Positions 39,052 through 47,264 of a stretch of DNA of 64,000 nucleotides are shown in pieces. Origin of the DNA: Nocardia asteroides. Its GTDB lineage: Bacteria; Actinomycetota; Actinomycetes; Mycobacteriales; Mycobacteriaceae. The position numbers were made by a program, and so were the translations under genes. The stretch is from NCBI RefSeq assembly GCF_021183625.1, contig NZ_CP089214.1, forward strand, positions 682,001 through 746,000. Reading direction: 5' to 3'. The notes under the pieces are model-generated. The model saw nothing but the letters and a program-made list of their open reading frames with translations. It was not told the origin of the DNA and did no database searches. How positions within the stretch are numbered: position 1 is the first letter of the stretch; the number at the start of each line of letters is the position of its first letter.

Positions 39052-39399
39052 ATGCTGTACGTACTGGCGGCGTTCGTTCTGGTGTTCGGGATCGGGCTGG
39101 GGAGCGCGGTCCATCCGTTGCTCGGGATCGTGCTGATCGTGCTGGCGGCGCTGCTGGTCGCGCTCGCGGTGGTGCGGTCGCAGCGGGGGCAGGCGCACAG
39201 CCGGTCGGCGTCCCGGCGCCGGGCCGGGCGGGACAGCGCCTGGGGTGCCGGCTTCCTCATCGACGGCGGCCATCAGGGGCACGGCGGCCACGGTCCCCAC
39301 GACGGCGGCGGCTCGAGCTGTGGTGGTGGCTCGAGTTGCGGCGGTGGCTCGAGTTGCGGCGGTGGTGGCGGTGGCTGCGGTGGCGGCGGCGGTGGCTGA
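39052..39399 (+). CDS. Small membrane protein with a Gly/Ser/Cys repeat tail
   Basis: This is a 115-residue protein with GGAGGG 6 bp before its ATG. Two hydrophobic helices (about 1-20 and 22-42) form a membrane hairpin, followed by a basic segment (SRSASRRRAGRD), then a His/Gly stretch (HQGHGGHGPH) and a tail with three GGGSSC repeats ending in GGGGGGCGGGGGG. Four Cys and several His could bind metal. Similar Gly/Cys-rich tails occur in TIGR04222-type membrane proteins, but the resemblance may only be compositional. The function is unknown. Confidence 0.6.
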   Translation: MLYVLAAFVLVFGIGLGSAVHPLLGIVLIVLAALLVALAVVRSQRGQAHSRSASRRRAGRDSAWGAGFLIDGGHQGHGGHGPHDGGGSSCGGGSSCGGGSSCGGGGGGCGGGGGG

Positions 39400-39460
39400 G
39401 CCGCCGCACACGCGGCCCGCGCGGTAGGTTCCCGGTGAACTCACCGACGAGGAGCCGCGC

Positions 39461-40123
39461 ATGACCGATGCCGATCTGCGGGAGCGGGTCGCCGCCACCG
39501 CCCGCCTCCTGGCCGCGGAGGGGCTGCTGATCGGCACCGCGGGCAATGTCTCGGCGCGCTCGGGCGATCGGATCGCGGTCACCGGAACCGGGGTCGTGCT
39601 CGCCGAGTGCACCGCCGACGCCGTCACCGAGGTCGCCCCGGACGGCGCGCTCCTGGCCGGTCGGCTGCGCCCGACCTCCGAGCTCGACCTGCACCTCGGC
39701 ATCTACCGCGACACGCAGGCGGGCGCCGTCGTGCACACGCACGCCCCCGACTCCACCGCCGTCGCCTGCCTGGCCGGGCTGACCGCGCTCCCCGTGCTGC
39801 ACTACCAGCAGCTGCTGCTCGGCGGCGCGACCCCGATCGCGCCGTTCGCCCCCTTCGGCACCCCGGAGCTGGCCGCGCACGTCCGCGCCGCGCTCGCGGG
39901 CAAGCAGGCGGCGCTGCTGGCCAACCACGGCGCGGTCGCGCTCGGCGACACCCTGGAGAAGGCGCTCGACAACGCGCTGCTGCTGGAGTGGGCGGCGGCG
40001 CTGTTCGCCAGGACCACCGCGATGGGCAGCCCGCGGGTGCTCACCGCGGCCGAGCAGGCCGCCGTCGTCGAGCAGGCCGTCCGCCTGCGCTACGGCACGA
40101 TCCAGGAGAACCCGGATGACTGA
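39461..40123 (+). CDS. Class II aldolase/adducin-family protein (fuculose-phosphate aldolase-like)
   Basis: This is a 220-residue single-domain class II aldolase. GNVSAR (phosphate-binding) lies near residue 28, PTSELDLHLGIY provides the catalytic Glu region, and zinc ligands are seen in HTHAPDS and NHGAVALG. Such enzymes cleave sugar phosphates (L-fuculose-1-P, L-ribulose-5-P epimerases) to dihydroxyacetone phosphate and an aldehyde. It overlaps the following sugar kinase by 8 bp, suggesting a two-step pathway in which the kinase makes the phosphate that this enzyme cleaves. Confidence 0.88.
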   Translation: MTDADLRERVAATARLLAAEGLLIGTAGNVSARSGDRIAVTGTGVVLAECTADAVTEVAPDGALLAGRLRPTSELDLHLGIYRDTQAGAVVHTHAPDSTAVACLAGLTALPVLHYQQLLLGGATPIAPFAPFGTPELAAHVRAALAGKQAALLANHGAVALGDTLEKALDNALLLEWAAALFARTTAMGSPRVLTAAEQAAVVEQAVRLRYGTIQENPDD

Positions 40124-41051
40124 GCTCAGCATCGCCACCGTCGGCATCCACGTGCTCGACGTGCACGTCGTGGGGATCGAGTCGATTCCGCGAGGGTCGG
40201 ACGGCGCGCTGGTCGAGTCCATCGGCTTCTCCCCCGCGGGCACCGCGGGCGGCACCGCGGTGGTGCTGTCCCGGCTCGGCGCGCGGGTGCGCACGCACGG
40301 CGCGGTCGGCGCCGACCCGCTCGGCCGGACGCTCACCGCGCTGCTCGGCGGCTACGGCGTCGACACCGGCGGGCTGATCACCGCGGCCGCCGCGCAGACC
40401 TCCGGCTCGGTCATCCCGGTGCGTCCCAACGGGGACCGCCCGGCCTGGCACTGCGTCGGCGCCAATGCCGCCTTCACCCCCGCCGACCTCGCCCCCGACG
40501 CGCTCGACGGCATCGACCACCTGCACCTCGGCGGCCCCGAGTTCCTCGGCGGGGAGGCGGCCGGGCAACTGCTCTCCGAGGCTCGCGAGCGGGGCATCGG
40601 CACCTCGGTCGACATCCTCGCCCCCGGCGATCCCGGGCTGCTGCGGTGGATCGCGGGCGCGTTGCCGCACACCGATTTCCTGCTGCCCAACGACGAGCAG
40701 GTGCGCGGCTTCACCGGCACCGATGATCTCGAGGCGGGGGCAAGGGCGCTGCTCGAGCACGGGGTCGGGTGTGTCGCGCTGACCCGTGGTGCGGCGGGCG
40801 CGCTGGTCGTCACGCCGGAGGCCACGGTCGAGGTGCCCGCGTTCGCCGTCGACGTCGTCGACACCACCGGGTGCGGGGACGCCTTCTCCGCCGGGTTCGT
40901 CACCGGCTGGCTGAGGTATCGGGATCTCGGCCGGGCGGCGCGGCTCGGGTGCGCGGTGGCGGCGCAGGTCGCCCAGGGGGTCGGCACCGGAGCCGGGGAG
41001 TACGACCTCGCCCGGGTCGAGGAGTTCGCCGTGGCGGCCCCGACGCGGTAG
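40116..41051 (+). CDS. PfkB-family carbohydrate kinase
   Basis: This is a 311-residue ribokinase-fold kinase. It has the N-terminal AGTAGGTAVVLSRLGA (PfkB motif 1 region) and DTTGCGDAFSAGF (motif 2), with the catalytic Asp and anion-hole GCGD; the usual residue in place of the Cys is Ala. It phosphorylates a sugar or nucleoside with ATP. Its coupling to the class II aldolase suggests a small sugar-catabolic operon. Its stop is separated by only 1 bp from the convergent glycosyltransferase gene. Confidence 0.88.
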   Translation: MTELSIATVGIHVLDVHVVGIESIPRGSDGALVESIGFSPAGTAGGTAVVLSRLGARVRTHGAVGADPLGRTLTALLGGYGVDTGGLITAAAAQTSGSVIPVRPNGDRPAWHCVGANAAFTPADLAPDALDGIDHLHLGGPEFLGGEAAGQLLSEARERGIGTSVDILAPGDPGLLRWIAGALPHTDFLLPNDEQVRGFTGTDDLEAGARALLEHGVGCVALTRGAAGALVVTPEATVEVPAFAVDVVDTTGCGDAFSAGFVTGWLRYRDLGRAARLGCAVAAQVAQGVGTGAGEYDLARVEEFAVAAPTR

Positions 41052-41052
41052 G

Positions 41053-43074
41053 TCACTTCGGGGCGGTGAGGTCGTACAGGGTGACGTCGCCGAGCTGGAT
41101 CGGGGTGAAGGTGTCCCGCACCCACTCGGTGATCCGGGTGCCCTCCGAATCCCGGTTCCGCCCGGGGCCGGTGGCGAGGAACCAGTGGATGTCGCCGTCG
41201 GCGACGTACGCCTGGAAGGCGGCCAGGGTGGGCGAGGGGTCGCCGCCGGAGAAGCCGCCGATCGGCATGACCGGGACGTCGGCGGCGAGCTGGTAGTCGG
41301 CGGCGGTCATCGAGGCGACGGTCGCCGCGGGCCAGCGGAAGTTGCCCGCGTCCGCACGGAGTTTCGCGATCACGAGCGGGTCGGGCGGGGCGCCCATCGG
41401 ACCGCGACGTCCCGGATCATGCTGCGCAGCCTGGTTCGGAGCCGCTCCGCTCGCCGGACCGCCCGCGTCCGGGCCCGGCGCTCCGCCGGGCGCTCCGGTC
41501 CACTCCGGTCCACCGCCGGGCCCACCGGTCCACTCCGGTCCACCGGAGGGCGCTCCGGGCCCGCCGAAGGGCACGCCCGCGCTGCCCGGCATGCCGAGCG
41601 GCGCACCATCCGGCCCGCCACCGGACGGCGGGCCCGGGAACCCGCCCCCGGTGTTCGGCCCGGCCAGGACGATGCCGCCCCGGTGCGGACTCGACACCGT
41701 CTGCAGCACATACGCGACCGGCCCGGCCAGCCCCCCGACCGCGACGGCTGCCACCGTCGCGACTACGGCAGCCCGCCGCCGGAACCCGCCGAGCACGCCG
41801 ACAACCCCGAGCACCGTCGCCGCGACGACCACCCATCGCAACCAGGGCACGAACCCCTCGGCCCGCCCGAGCAGCACGAACGCGGTCACCCCGGTCGACA
41901 GCACCGCCACCCCCAGCGCGACCCGCACCCACACCACGTCCCGCGAACGCCACCCCAGCACCCCGCCCGCACCGATCGCCCCGGCGAGCGCGGGCGCGAG
42001 CGCGACGGTGTAGTACTCGTGGAAGATCCCGTGCATGAAGCTGAACACCACCCCGGTGACCAGCCCCCACACCCCGAACAGCACCAGCGCCGCGCGCCGC
42101 GGATCCCCCCGCTCGGCCCGCCCGCACAGCACGATCCCCACGACCACCAGCACCACCGCGGCCGGAACGAACCACGCGATCTGCCCGCCCACGGAGGCGT
42201 CGAACAACCGCCCGATCCCCGGCGCCCGCCCGAACGGCCCGCCACCGGGCGGCCTTCCGGGTTCGACCGTGCCGAAGTTCCCCAGCCGATCCAGCCCGTT
42301 GTACCCGAGCGCCAGCTCGATGGTCGAATTATGTTGCGAGCCGCCGAAATACGGTCGGCTTCCGGCGGGCCGGAGCACCGCGATCAGCAACCACCACCCG
42401 GCACCGAGCACCAGTCCGCCCGCGGCCGCGAAGAGCCGCGCGACCCGCCGCGGAATCCCGCCGCGCGCCGCCATCAGGTAGGTCACCACCAGCGCGGGCA
42501 GCACCAGCATCACCTGCAACTGCTTGGCCAGGAACCCCAGCCCGACCAGCACTCCGCAGAGCACCAACCACCGCACCCGGTCGTCCGCCACCGCCCGCAG
42601 CAGCGCCCAGCAGGCGGCGAGCATGAGGAACACCAGCAGCGCGTCCGGATTGTTGAACCGGAACATGAGCGCCGCCACCGGCGTCACCGCAAGCACCAGC
42701 CCCGCCACGAACCCGGCCGCCGGGCCGAACCGCCCGCGCACGATCACCCACAGCAGCGCCACCGACCCGACCCCGAGCAGCACCTGCGGCAGCAGCATGC
42801 TCCAGCCGGAGAAGCCGAAGAGCCGGGCGGAGAGCTCCATCGGCCAGAGCGCGGCCGGTGTCTTGTCGACGGTGATCGAGTTGCCCCAGTCCGAGGAGCC
42901 GAAGAGGAACGCGGTCCACGACTTCGTGCCGGACTGCACCGCGGCGGCGTAGAAGCTGTTCGCCCAGCCGTTGGCGCTCAGATTCCACAGGTAGACCAGT
43001 GCGGTCCCGGCGAGCAGGGCCGCGAGCGCGAGCCGTTCGCTCCGGCGGGCGGGCGCGGGCACGGTGGATGGCAT
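41053..43074 (-). CDS. GT39/ArnT-like membrane glycosyltransferase
   Basis: This is a 673-residue polytopic protein. An N-terminal helix is followed by a periplasmic loop with SSDWGNSITVDKTPAALW, carrying the acidic residue typical of GT-C mannosyltransferases. About ten further hydrophobic helices extend to about residue 460. A Gly/Pro-rich insert (about 475-560, with GGPEWTG repeats) precedes a C-terminal extracytoplasmic domain (PVMPIGGFSGGDPSPTL). Family members transfer a sugar from polyprenyl phosphate to protein or lipid on the outer face. The acceptor is unknown. Confidence 0.85.
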   Translation of the reverse strand: MPSTVPAPARRSERLALAALLAGTALVYLWNLSANGWANSFYAAAVQSGTKSWTAFLFGSSDWGNSITVDKTPAALWPMELSARLFGFSGWSMLLPQVLLGVGSVALLWVIVRGRFGPAAGFVAGLVLAVTPVAALMFRFNNPDALLVFLMLAACWALLRAVADDRVRWLVLCGVLVGLGFLAKQLQVMLVLPALVVTYLMAARGGIPRRVARLFAAAGGLVLGAGWWLLIAVLRPAGSRPYFGGSQHNSTIELALGYNGLDRLGNFGTVEPGRPPGGGPFGRAPGIGRLFDASVGGQIAWFVPAAVVLVVVGIVLCGRAERGDPRRAALVLFGVWGLVTGVVFSFMHGIFHEYYTVALAPALAGAIGAGGVLGWRSRDVVWVRVALGVAVLSTGVTAFVLLGRAEGFVPWLRWVVVAATVLGVVGVLGGFRRRAAVVATVAAVAVGGLAGPVAYVLQTVSSPHRGGIVLAGPNTGGGFPGPPSGGGPDGAPLGMPGSAGVPFGGPGAPSGGPEWTGGPGGGPEWTGAPGGAPGPDAGGPASGAAPNQAAQHDPGRRGPMGAPPDPLVIAKLRADAGNFRWPAATVASMTAADYQLAADVPVMPIGGFSGGDPSPTLAAFQAYVADGDIHWFLATGPGRNRDSEGTRITEWVRDTFTPIQLGDVTLYDLTAPK
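41495..41545. repeat. 30-bp-period repeat in the glycosyltransferase linker
   Basis: The 21-bp segment CCGGTCCACTCCGGTCCACCG occurs at 41495 and again at 41525. On the coding strand it gives repeated GGPEWTG units in the Gly/Pro-rich linker. Confidence 0.6.
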
Positions 43075-43143
43075 TCGTGGATTCTGCTGGCGGAGCTTGG
43101 CAACGACCTCCCGGTTCCCTGGGAGTTTCCTGGCAATGCCGGT

Positions 43144-44280
43144 TCAGCGGTCGAGCGCGGCCCCGCTGTCGAGGTACAGCACGCCGTCGGCCGCGTCGAC
43201 GAGGGGTTGGTCGAGCGGGGCGTAGCCCTGGTCGGGCCTGGTATCGGTGCGGGTCAGGGCGGGCGCGACCGTCGCGGTCAGCCCCCACGCCGGGAACTCC
43301 CGCCGCAGGGTTCCCTCGTACGTGCCCGGCTCGGGCGCGCCGAGCCGGAGCGCGTCGCTGCTCCCGAGACTGCCGAGCAGCACCCGGTACCGCGCGCCGA
43401 GCAGCGCATCGGCGATAGCGCCCGCCGACCACCAGCCGAGCTCCATCCCGGCCATGCGCATGCTGCTCGGATTGCGTTGCAGGTGCGCGTTGTTCGCGAA
43501 GACCAGGGTGGGCCCGCGGTCCGCTTCCAGGTCGCGGATGTCGAGCAGGTTCCGGGCCATGACCTCGTCCCTGGTGGCGAGCAACCCGGAGATCCGAGCG
43601 CCCTCCCCGACCCGCCGCGCGGCTTGCCGGTGGTAGCGCAGCAGCCCGATCCCGGCGGTGAGGTGGGTGCGGGCCCGGTGCCAGGCGGCACGGGAGGTCG
43701 CCGCGATCAACTCGGGGGCGCGGGCGTGCAGGGTGCCGAGCAGGTCGTCGGCCAGGGCGCGCAGCCGGGCGGCCTCCGCGCTGTCGCCGATCGACCGGGT
43801 GGCGTCCAGGATCGCCTCCGGCCGGTCCCAGCGCTCGTCGGGACCGAAATCGGTTCCGGCCAGGTCGATGTCGAGGTATCCGGCGGCGTACTCGAGGTAC
43901 CGGCGCGGGCTGGGCGCGGTGGTGTTCTCGGTCGGGGCGTCGAAGCCGTGGAAGGAGAGGCGATCCCCGGCGGGGCGGCCCTCGTTGTAGGCACGCATCC
44001 GGGCGACCAGCTCCCGGTTCGGTTCCAGTGCCCCGAAGCCGTGCGAGAAGCCGGCGCGCAGGACGTCGGCCGGCGTCCCGGTGCCGTCGCGCACGAAGTC
44101 GTCGACCGCGAGCGCGGCCACCCGGTCGGTCTCCAGCGCGATGGAGCGGAACCCCAGCCGCACGAGGGTGGCGAACAGGTCGTTGCGGAGATGTCCGAAG
44201 ACGGGCTCCTGATGGGTCGGCTCGCCCAGTCCGAGCAGCGTGCACGACGGGGTGAGGAAATCTCGGATGTCCTGACTCAT
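43144..44280 (-). CDS. Erythromycin-esterase-family protein
   Basis: This is a 378-residue protein of the EreA/EreB-like family. The N-terminus has LGLGEPTHQEP (the conserved GExxHG-type motif with Glu and His) and the core has RSIALETDR, FHGFDAPTENT and VFANNAHLQRNP, which carry further conserved acidic and His residues. Some family members hydrolyse macrolide lactones, but most have unknown substrates. It is divergent from a MerR-type regulator 81 bp away and is probably controlled by it. The nearby PKS might make a small lactone, so self-protection is conceivable but unproven. Confidence 0.82.
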   Translation of the reverse strand: MSQDIRDFLTPSCTLLGLGEPTHQEPVFGHLRNDLFATLVRLGFRSIALETDRVAALAVDDFVRDGTGTPADVLRAGFSHGFGALEPNRELVARMRAYNEGRPAGDRLSFHGFDAPTENTTAPSPRRYLEYAAGYLDIDLAGTDFGPDERWDRPEAILDATRSIGDSAEAARLRALADDLLGTLHARAPELIAATSRAAWHRARTHLTAGIGLLRYHRQAARRVGEGARISGLLATRDEVMARNLLDIRDLEADRGPTLVFANNAHLQRNPSSMRMAGMELGWWSAGAIADALLGARYRVLLGSLGSSDALRLGAPEPGTYEGTLRREFPAWGLTATVAPALTRTDTRPDQGYAPLDQPLVDAADGVLYLDSGAALDR

Positions 44281-44297
44281 GCCACTGAATCGTATCC

Positions 44298-44328
44298 TTG
44301 AACGAGCGGGTGAAGGTTCGTCTATGAA
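44298..44328 (+). promoter_or_regulatory. MerR-type promoter with 19-bp spacer
   Basis: TTGAAC (44298-44303) and TATGAA (44323-44328) are separated by 19 bp, the long spacing typical of MerR-activated promoters. GAAC and GTTC arms lie within it (GAAC 44300-44303, GTTC 44316-44319). It precedes the MerR gene and sits in the 81-bp region shared with the divergent esterase gene. Confidence 0.5.
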
Positions 44329-44361
44329 CACCGATGATCTGGGAGGTAAAGTCTCCAATCG

Positions 44362-45054
44362 GTGACAACACTGCGCCCCTCCAACCTGGCCCGCGAGCAC
44401 GGCATCTCCACCCAGGCCGTCCGCAACTACGAGCGCGACGGCTTCCTCCCGCCTGCCGAGCGCACCCCCAGCGGCTACCGCATCTACACCCAGCGCCACG
44501 CCGCCGCGCTGCGCGCCTACCTCGCCCTCGTCGCCGCCACCGGCCACGAACCCGCGGGCAGGATCATGACGGCACTGCACGCGGGCGACGTGGAGCTGGC
44601 ACTGGCCGTGCTCGCCGACGGGCACACCCGCTTCCTCCGCGACCGCGACACCCTGGACCAGGTGCGCCGGGCGATCGGCCACCTCACGGCGCAACGCGAA
44701 CACCAGGGAATCTCCGGCATCCGCAGTATCGGCGAACTCGCCCACCGGCTCCGGCTCAGCCCCGCCACGCTCCGCACCTGGGAGCGTGCGGGCATTCTCG
44801 TCCCGGGCCGGGATCGGGCGACCGGGCACCGGATCTTCCGCGCGGCCGATGTCCGCGATGCCGAACTCGCGCACCTGCTGCGCCGCGGCGGCTACCCGCT
44901 GCGGCACATCGCCACGGTGGTGGACCAGGTCCGCACGGCGGGCGGCACCGGGGAACTCGCCGCCGCGCTCGACGGCTGGCAGCGGGCACTCACGGCACGC
45001 GGACGCGCCCTGCTGCGCGCGGCGGCCAGGCTGGACGCCTACCTCGAAGGGTGA
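44362..45054 (+). CDS. MerR-family regulator with two HTH domains (TioE-like)
   Basis: This is a 230-residue protein. The N-terminal MerR HTH (about 5-45: NLAREHGISTQAVRNYERDGFLPP) is followed by a helical linker, then a second MerR HTH (about 118-165: IGELAHRLRLSPATLRTWERAGIL...GHRIF). This double layout is known in TioE-like actinobacterial regulators. The GTG start at 44362 has a somewhat distant GGGAGG. It probably regulates itself and the divergent erythromycin-esterase-like gene through the 19-bp-spaced promoter. The inducer is unknown. Confidence 0.85.
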   Translation: MTTLRPSNLAREHGISTQAVRNYERDGFLPPAERTPSGYRIYTQRHAAALRAYLALVAATGHEPAGRIMTALHAGDVELALAVLADGHTRFLRDRDTLDQVRRAIGHLTAQREHQGISGIRSIGELAHRLRLSPATLRTWERAGILVPGRDRATGHRIFRAADVRDAELAHLLRRGGYPLRHIATVVDQVRTAGGTGELAAALDGWQRALTARGRALLRAAARLDAYLEG

Positions 45055-45272
45055 GCGGGCGTGTGCGTCCCGACCGGGCCGGGAGTCGAACCCGAGAGAC
45101 CAGATAACCGGCCGGCTCCGGCCCGCTCGCAGTCGACTGTAGAGCACGCGGCGCGGCGGTGACCACGCCTTTTCTCGGAAACCTGGGATCGGTAGGGCGC
45201 GCAACCCTCCTACCTTCATCTCAACGGCCGAACCGGAAGCCGGACAACCCGAGAACGAAGGAACGAAAACCC
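45055..45272. other. Intergenic region with a tRNA T-arm-like segment
   Basis: On the minus strand, bases about 45100-45085 read TCGGG-TTCGACT-CCCGG, a T-arm-like hairpin. No matching acceptor stem, D-arm or full anticodon arm can be built upstream at the right distance, so I do not call a tRNA. The rest of the 218 bp shows only the AAGGA site of the lipoprotein gene. Confidence 0.35.
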
Positions 45273-45797
45273 ATGCGCATCAACCGCCTCGCCGCCACCA
45301 CCGCCGCCGCGGCCGCCGCCCTCGCCCTGCTCGTCACCGGCTGCAGCGACAACAGCACCGACAACCCGGCCCCCACCAGCAAGGCCGCGCCCGCCGCCCC
45401 CTCCGCGGGCAACTCCACCGCCAAGGTCGACGGCACGACCGTCGACGCCCGCTTCGACACCACCTGCGCCAAGCAGGGCGGCACCCTCGCCCTGGCCCTC
45501 ACCGACCTGAACAACACCACCTACGGCAACTTCAGCGTCTCGGCCACCCTCCAGGGCGAGGACACCGTCCAGGCCGTCGCCATCGCCGGAACCAAGGGCG
45601 GCAACAGCGGCACCCCCTACGCCGTCGGCTACGGCGCAGGCGCCCCCGGCGGCTCGGCCAAGGTCACCAAGAACGGCACCACCTACACCGTCACCGGCGA
45701 AGGCGTCGGCGGGGTCGACCTCACCAACCCCCTCGCAGGCCCGAAGAACATCCCCTTCGAGATCACCTTCGCCTGCACCACCGTCGTCAACGGCTGA
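45273..45797 (+). CDS. LpqH-like (19-kDa antigen family) lipoprotein
   Basis: This is a 174-residue secreted lipoprotein. The signal peptide (RINRLAATTAAAAAALALL) ends in the lipobox LVTGC, so the Cys near residue 24 is lipidated. A Thr/Pro/Ala-rich spacer is followed by a beta-rich domain with VDGTTVDARFDTTCAKQGG and a late FACT Cys, the two-cysteine layout of the mycobacterial 19-kDa lipoprotein family. AAGGA lies about 10 bp before the ATG, which excludes the longer frame. A hairpin follows the stop. Confidence 0.85.
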   Translation: MRINRLAATTAAAAAALALLVTGCSDNSTDNPAPTSKAAPAAPSAGNSTAKVDGTTVDARFDTTCAKQGGTLALALTDLNNTTYGNFSVSATLQGEDTVQAVAIAGTKGGNSGTPYAVGYGAGAPGGSAKVTKNGTTYTVTGEGVGGVDLTNPLAGPKNIPFEITFACTTVVNG

Positions 45798-45806
45798 ACC
45801 GCCGAT

Positions 45807-45831
45807 CCCGGTGTCCCCCTTGGGCACCGGG
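45807..45831 (+). terminator. Terminator hairpin after the lipoprotein gene
   Basis: CCCGGTG (45807-45813) pairs with CACCGGG (45825-45831). The inner CCC/GGG extends the stem past a single T bulge, leaving a small loop. It lies 9 bp after the stop codon. Confidence 0.65.
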
Positions 45832-45980
45832 GTCGTCGCGGTTCCGGGGCCCGCGGCGGGCCACGCTGCTATCCTGGCTGCTCGCCGGTCGGCTGCCCGC
45901 CCGGCGGGGAACGCCATCGGCCGCAGCGCGGCGGCACCTTCGATGGTGTGCTCGTGCGATGCTCGAGGGGTCTGGTTGAT

Positions 45981-47264
45981 GTGACGCGCGGCGAACGTTC
46001 CATCTTCGCTCGGTCGTGGCGGGAGGCAGTGAGCACCACCGGGGTCGCGCTCCCCGAGGTCGTGTTCGAGGCGCTGACCGGCCACGCCATCCGCGATCTC
46101 ACCGCCGAGCCGTTCGCGCCCGCCGCAGGCGCCGGGCTGGGCGCGGCGCTCGTCGACGCCGGGCTCACCGATCCGGCCGCGCCGATCGCCTCCGCGCCGG
46201 TGCTGCTCGCCATCGCGGGCAGCGTGGGCCGGGCCGAGGTCGCGGCGGGGTATCTGGTGGCGCTGGGTCAGGGGCATCAGGCGCGGCGCACCGAATCGGT
46301 ACTCCCGGACGAGCGGGCGCGCCGGCTCCGCATCCTCTTCGACAACTCGGCCGCCGCCATCGCCATCGGCGACACCGAGGGCCGCATCCTCGAGGCCAAC
46401 CGCAGCCTCGCCGACATGATCGGCATCGCCCCCGACGCGCTGGACGGCATCTCGGTCTACGACTTCGCGCACCCCGACGACCACGAACACATCCGCACCC
46501 TGCTCTACGAGCAGCTGATCCCGGCCGGAAAGGGCACGGTCTCGCTCAAGCAGCGGCTGGTGCGCGCGGACGGCTCGATCGGCTGGATGAACATCGGCAT
46601 CACCTTCGCCAAGGGCACCGCCGACGGCGACCCGGACTACCTGGTCGCCGTCGGCGCCGACGTCACAGACCAGTACCGGCACCAGGCCGAGCTGCACCAC
46701 CAGGCCAGGCACGACCCGCTCACCGGCCTGCCCAACCGCAGGCACCTCATGGAGACTGTCAACCGCTACAGCGCCACCGCCGACGACGGCGCGCTGGCCG
46801 GGCTCTGCTTCCTCGACCTCGACCGCTTCAAGCAGATCAACGACCGGTTCGGGCACACCGTCGGCGACAAGGTACTCTCCGCGGTCGCCGCCCGCCTGCA
46901 CGCCGACACCCGCGAGCACGGCGACCACCTGATCGCCCGGATCGGCGGTGACGAGTTCGTCGCGCTCATCACCCCGCCCACCACCGCCGACCGCGTCGCC
47001 GCCATTTCCCGGCGGCTCGCCGCGGTCTTCCGCGAACCGGTGCTCGCCGACGGCCACCGGCTGCCGGTGACCGCGAGCATCGGCACGATCACCACCCGGA
47101 TCGCCCGCAACGGCGCCGAATCGCTGCTCGCCGCCGCCGATGCCGGGCTCTACTACGCCAAGCGCAATCGTTCGTCCGAACCGGTCCCCGCGCCGGACCC
47201 GAACGCCTTCGATGCCGCCGCGGCGTTCGAGCTGGCGCAGGCCGTCACCCGGCCCCTGCGCTGA
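45981..47264 (+). CDS. PAS-GGDEF diguanylate cyclase
   Basis: This is a protein of about 427 residues. An N-terminal helical region (about 1-110) is followed by a PAS domain (about 115-235: LFDNSAAAIAIGDTEGRILEANRSLADMIG) and a GGDEF domain (about 245-400) with HDPLTGLPNRR, FLDLDRFKQIND and an intact active-site loop IGGDEF. It should make c-di-GMP; no EAL domain is fused. No membrane segment is evident, so the PAS domain probably senses a cytosolic cue. The start is uncertain: GTG 45981 looks most natural, and GTG 45948 is an alternative. The stop shares one base with the methyltransferase start. Confidence 0.85.
   Translation: MTRGERSIFARSWREAVSTTGVALPEVVFEALTGHAIRDLTAEPFAPAAGAGLGAALVDAGLTDPAAPIASAPVLLAIAGSVGRAEVAAGYLVALGQGHQARRTESVLPDERARRLRILFDNSAAAIAIGDTEGRILEANRSLADMIGIAPDALDGISVYDFAHPDDHEHIRTLLYEQLIPAGKGTVSLKQRLVRADGSIGWMNIGITFAKGTADGDPDYLVAVGADVTDQYRHQAELHHQARHDPLTGLPNRRHLMETVNRYSATADDGALAGLCFLDLDRFKQINDRFGHTVGDKVLSAVAARLHADTREHGDHLIARIGGDEFVALITPPTTADRVAAISRRLAAVFREPVLADGHRLPVTASIGTITTRIARNGAESLLAAADAGLYYAKRNRSSEPVPAPDPNAFDAAAAFELAQAVTRPLR

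Noticed and set aside
43144..44280. Assigning the erythromycin-esterase-like gene as self-resistance of the PKS
   Set aside because: It is about 18 kb from the PKS with many unrelated genes between, and most family members have unknown substrates; kept only as a possibility.
45080..45145. Possible tRNA gene on the minus strand
   Set aside because: Only a T-arm-like hairpin is present; acceptor, D and anticodon arms do not fit.
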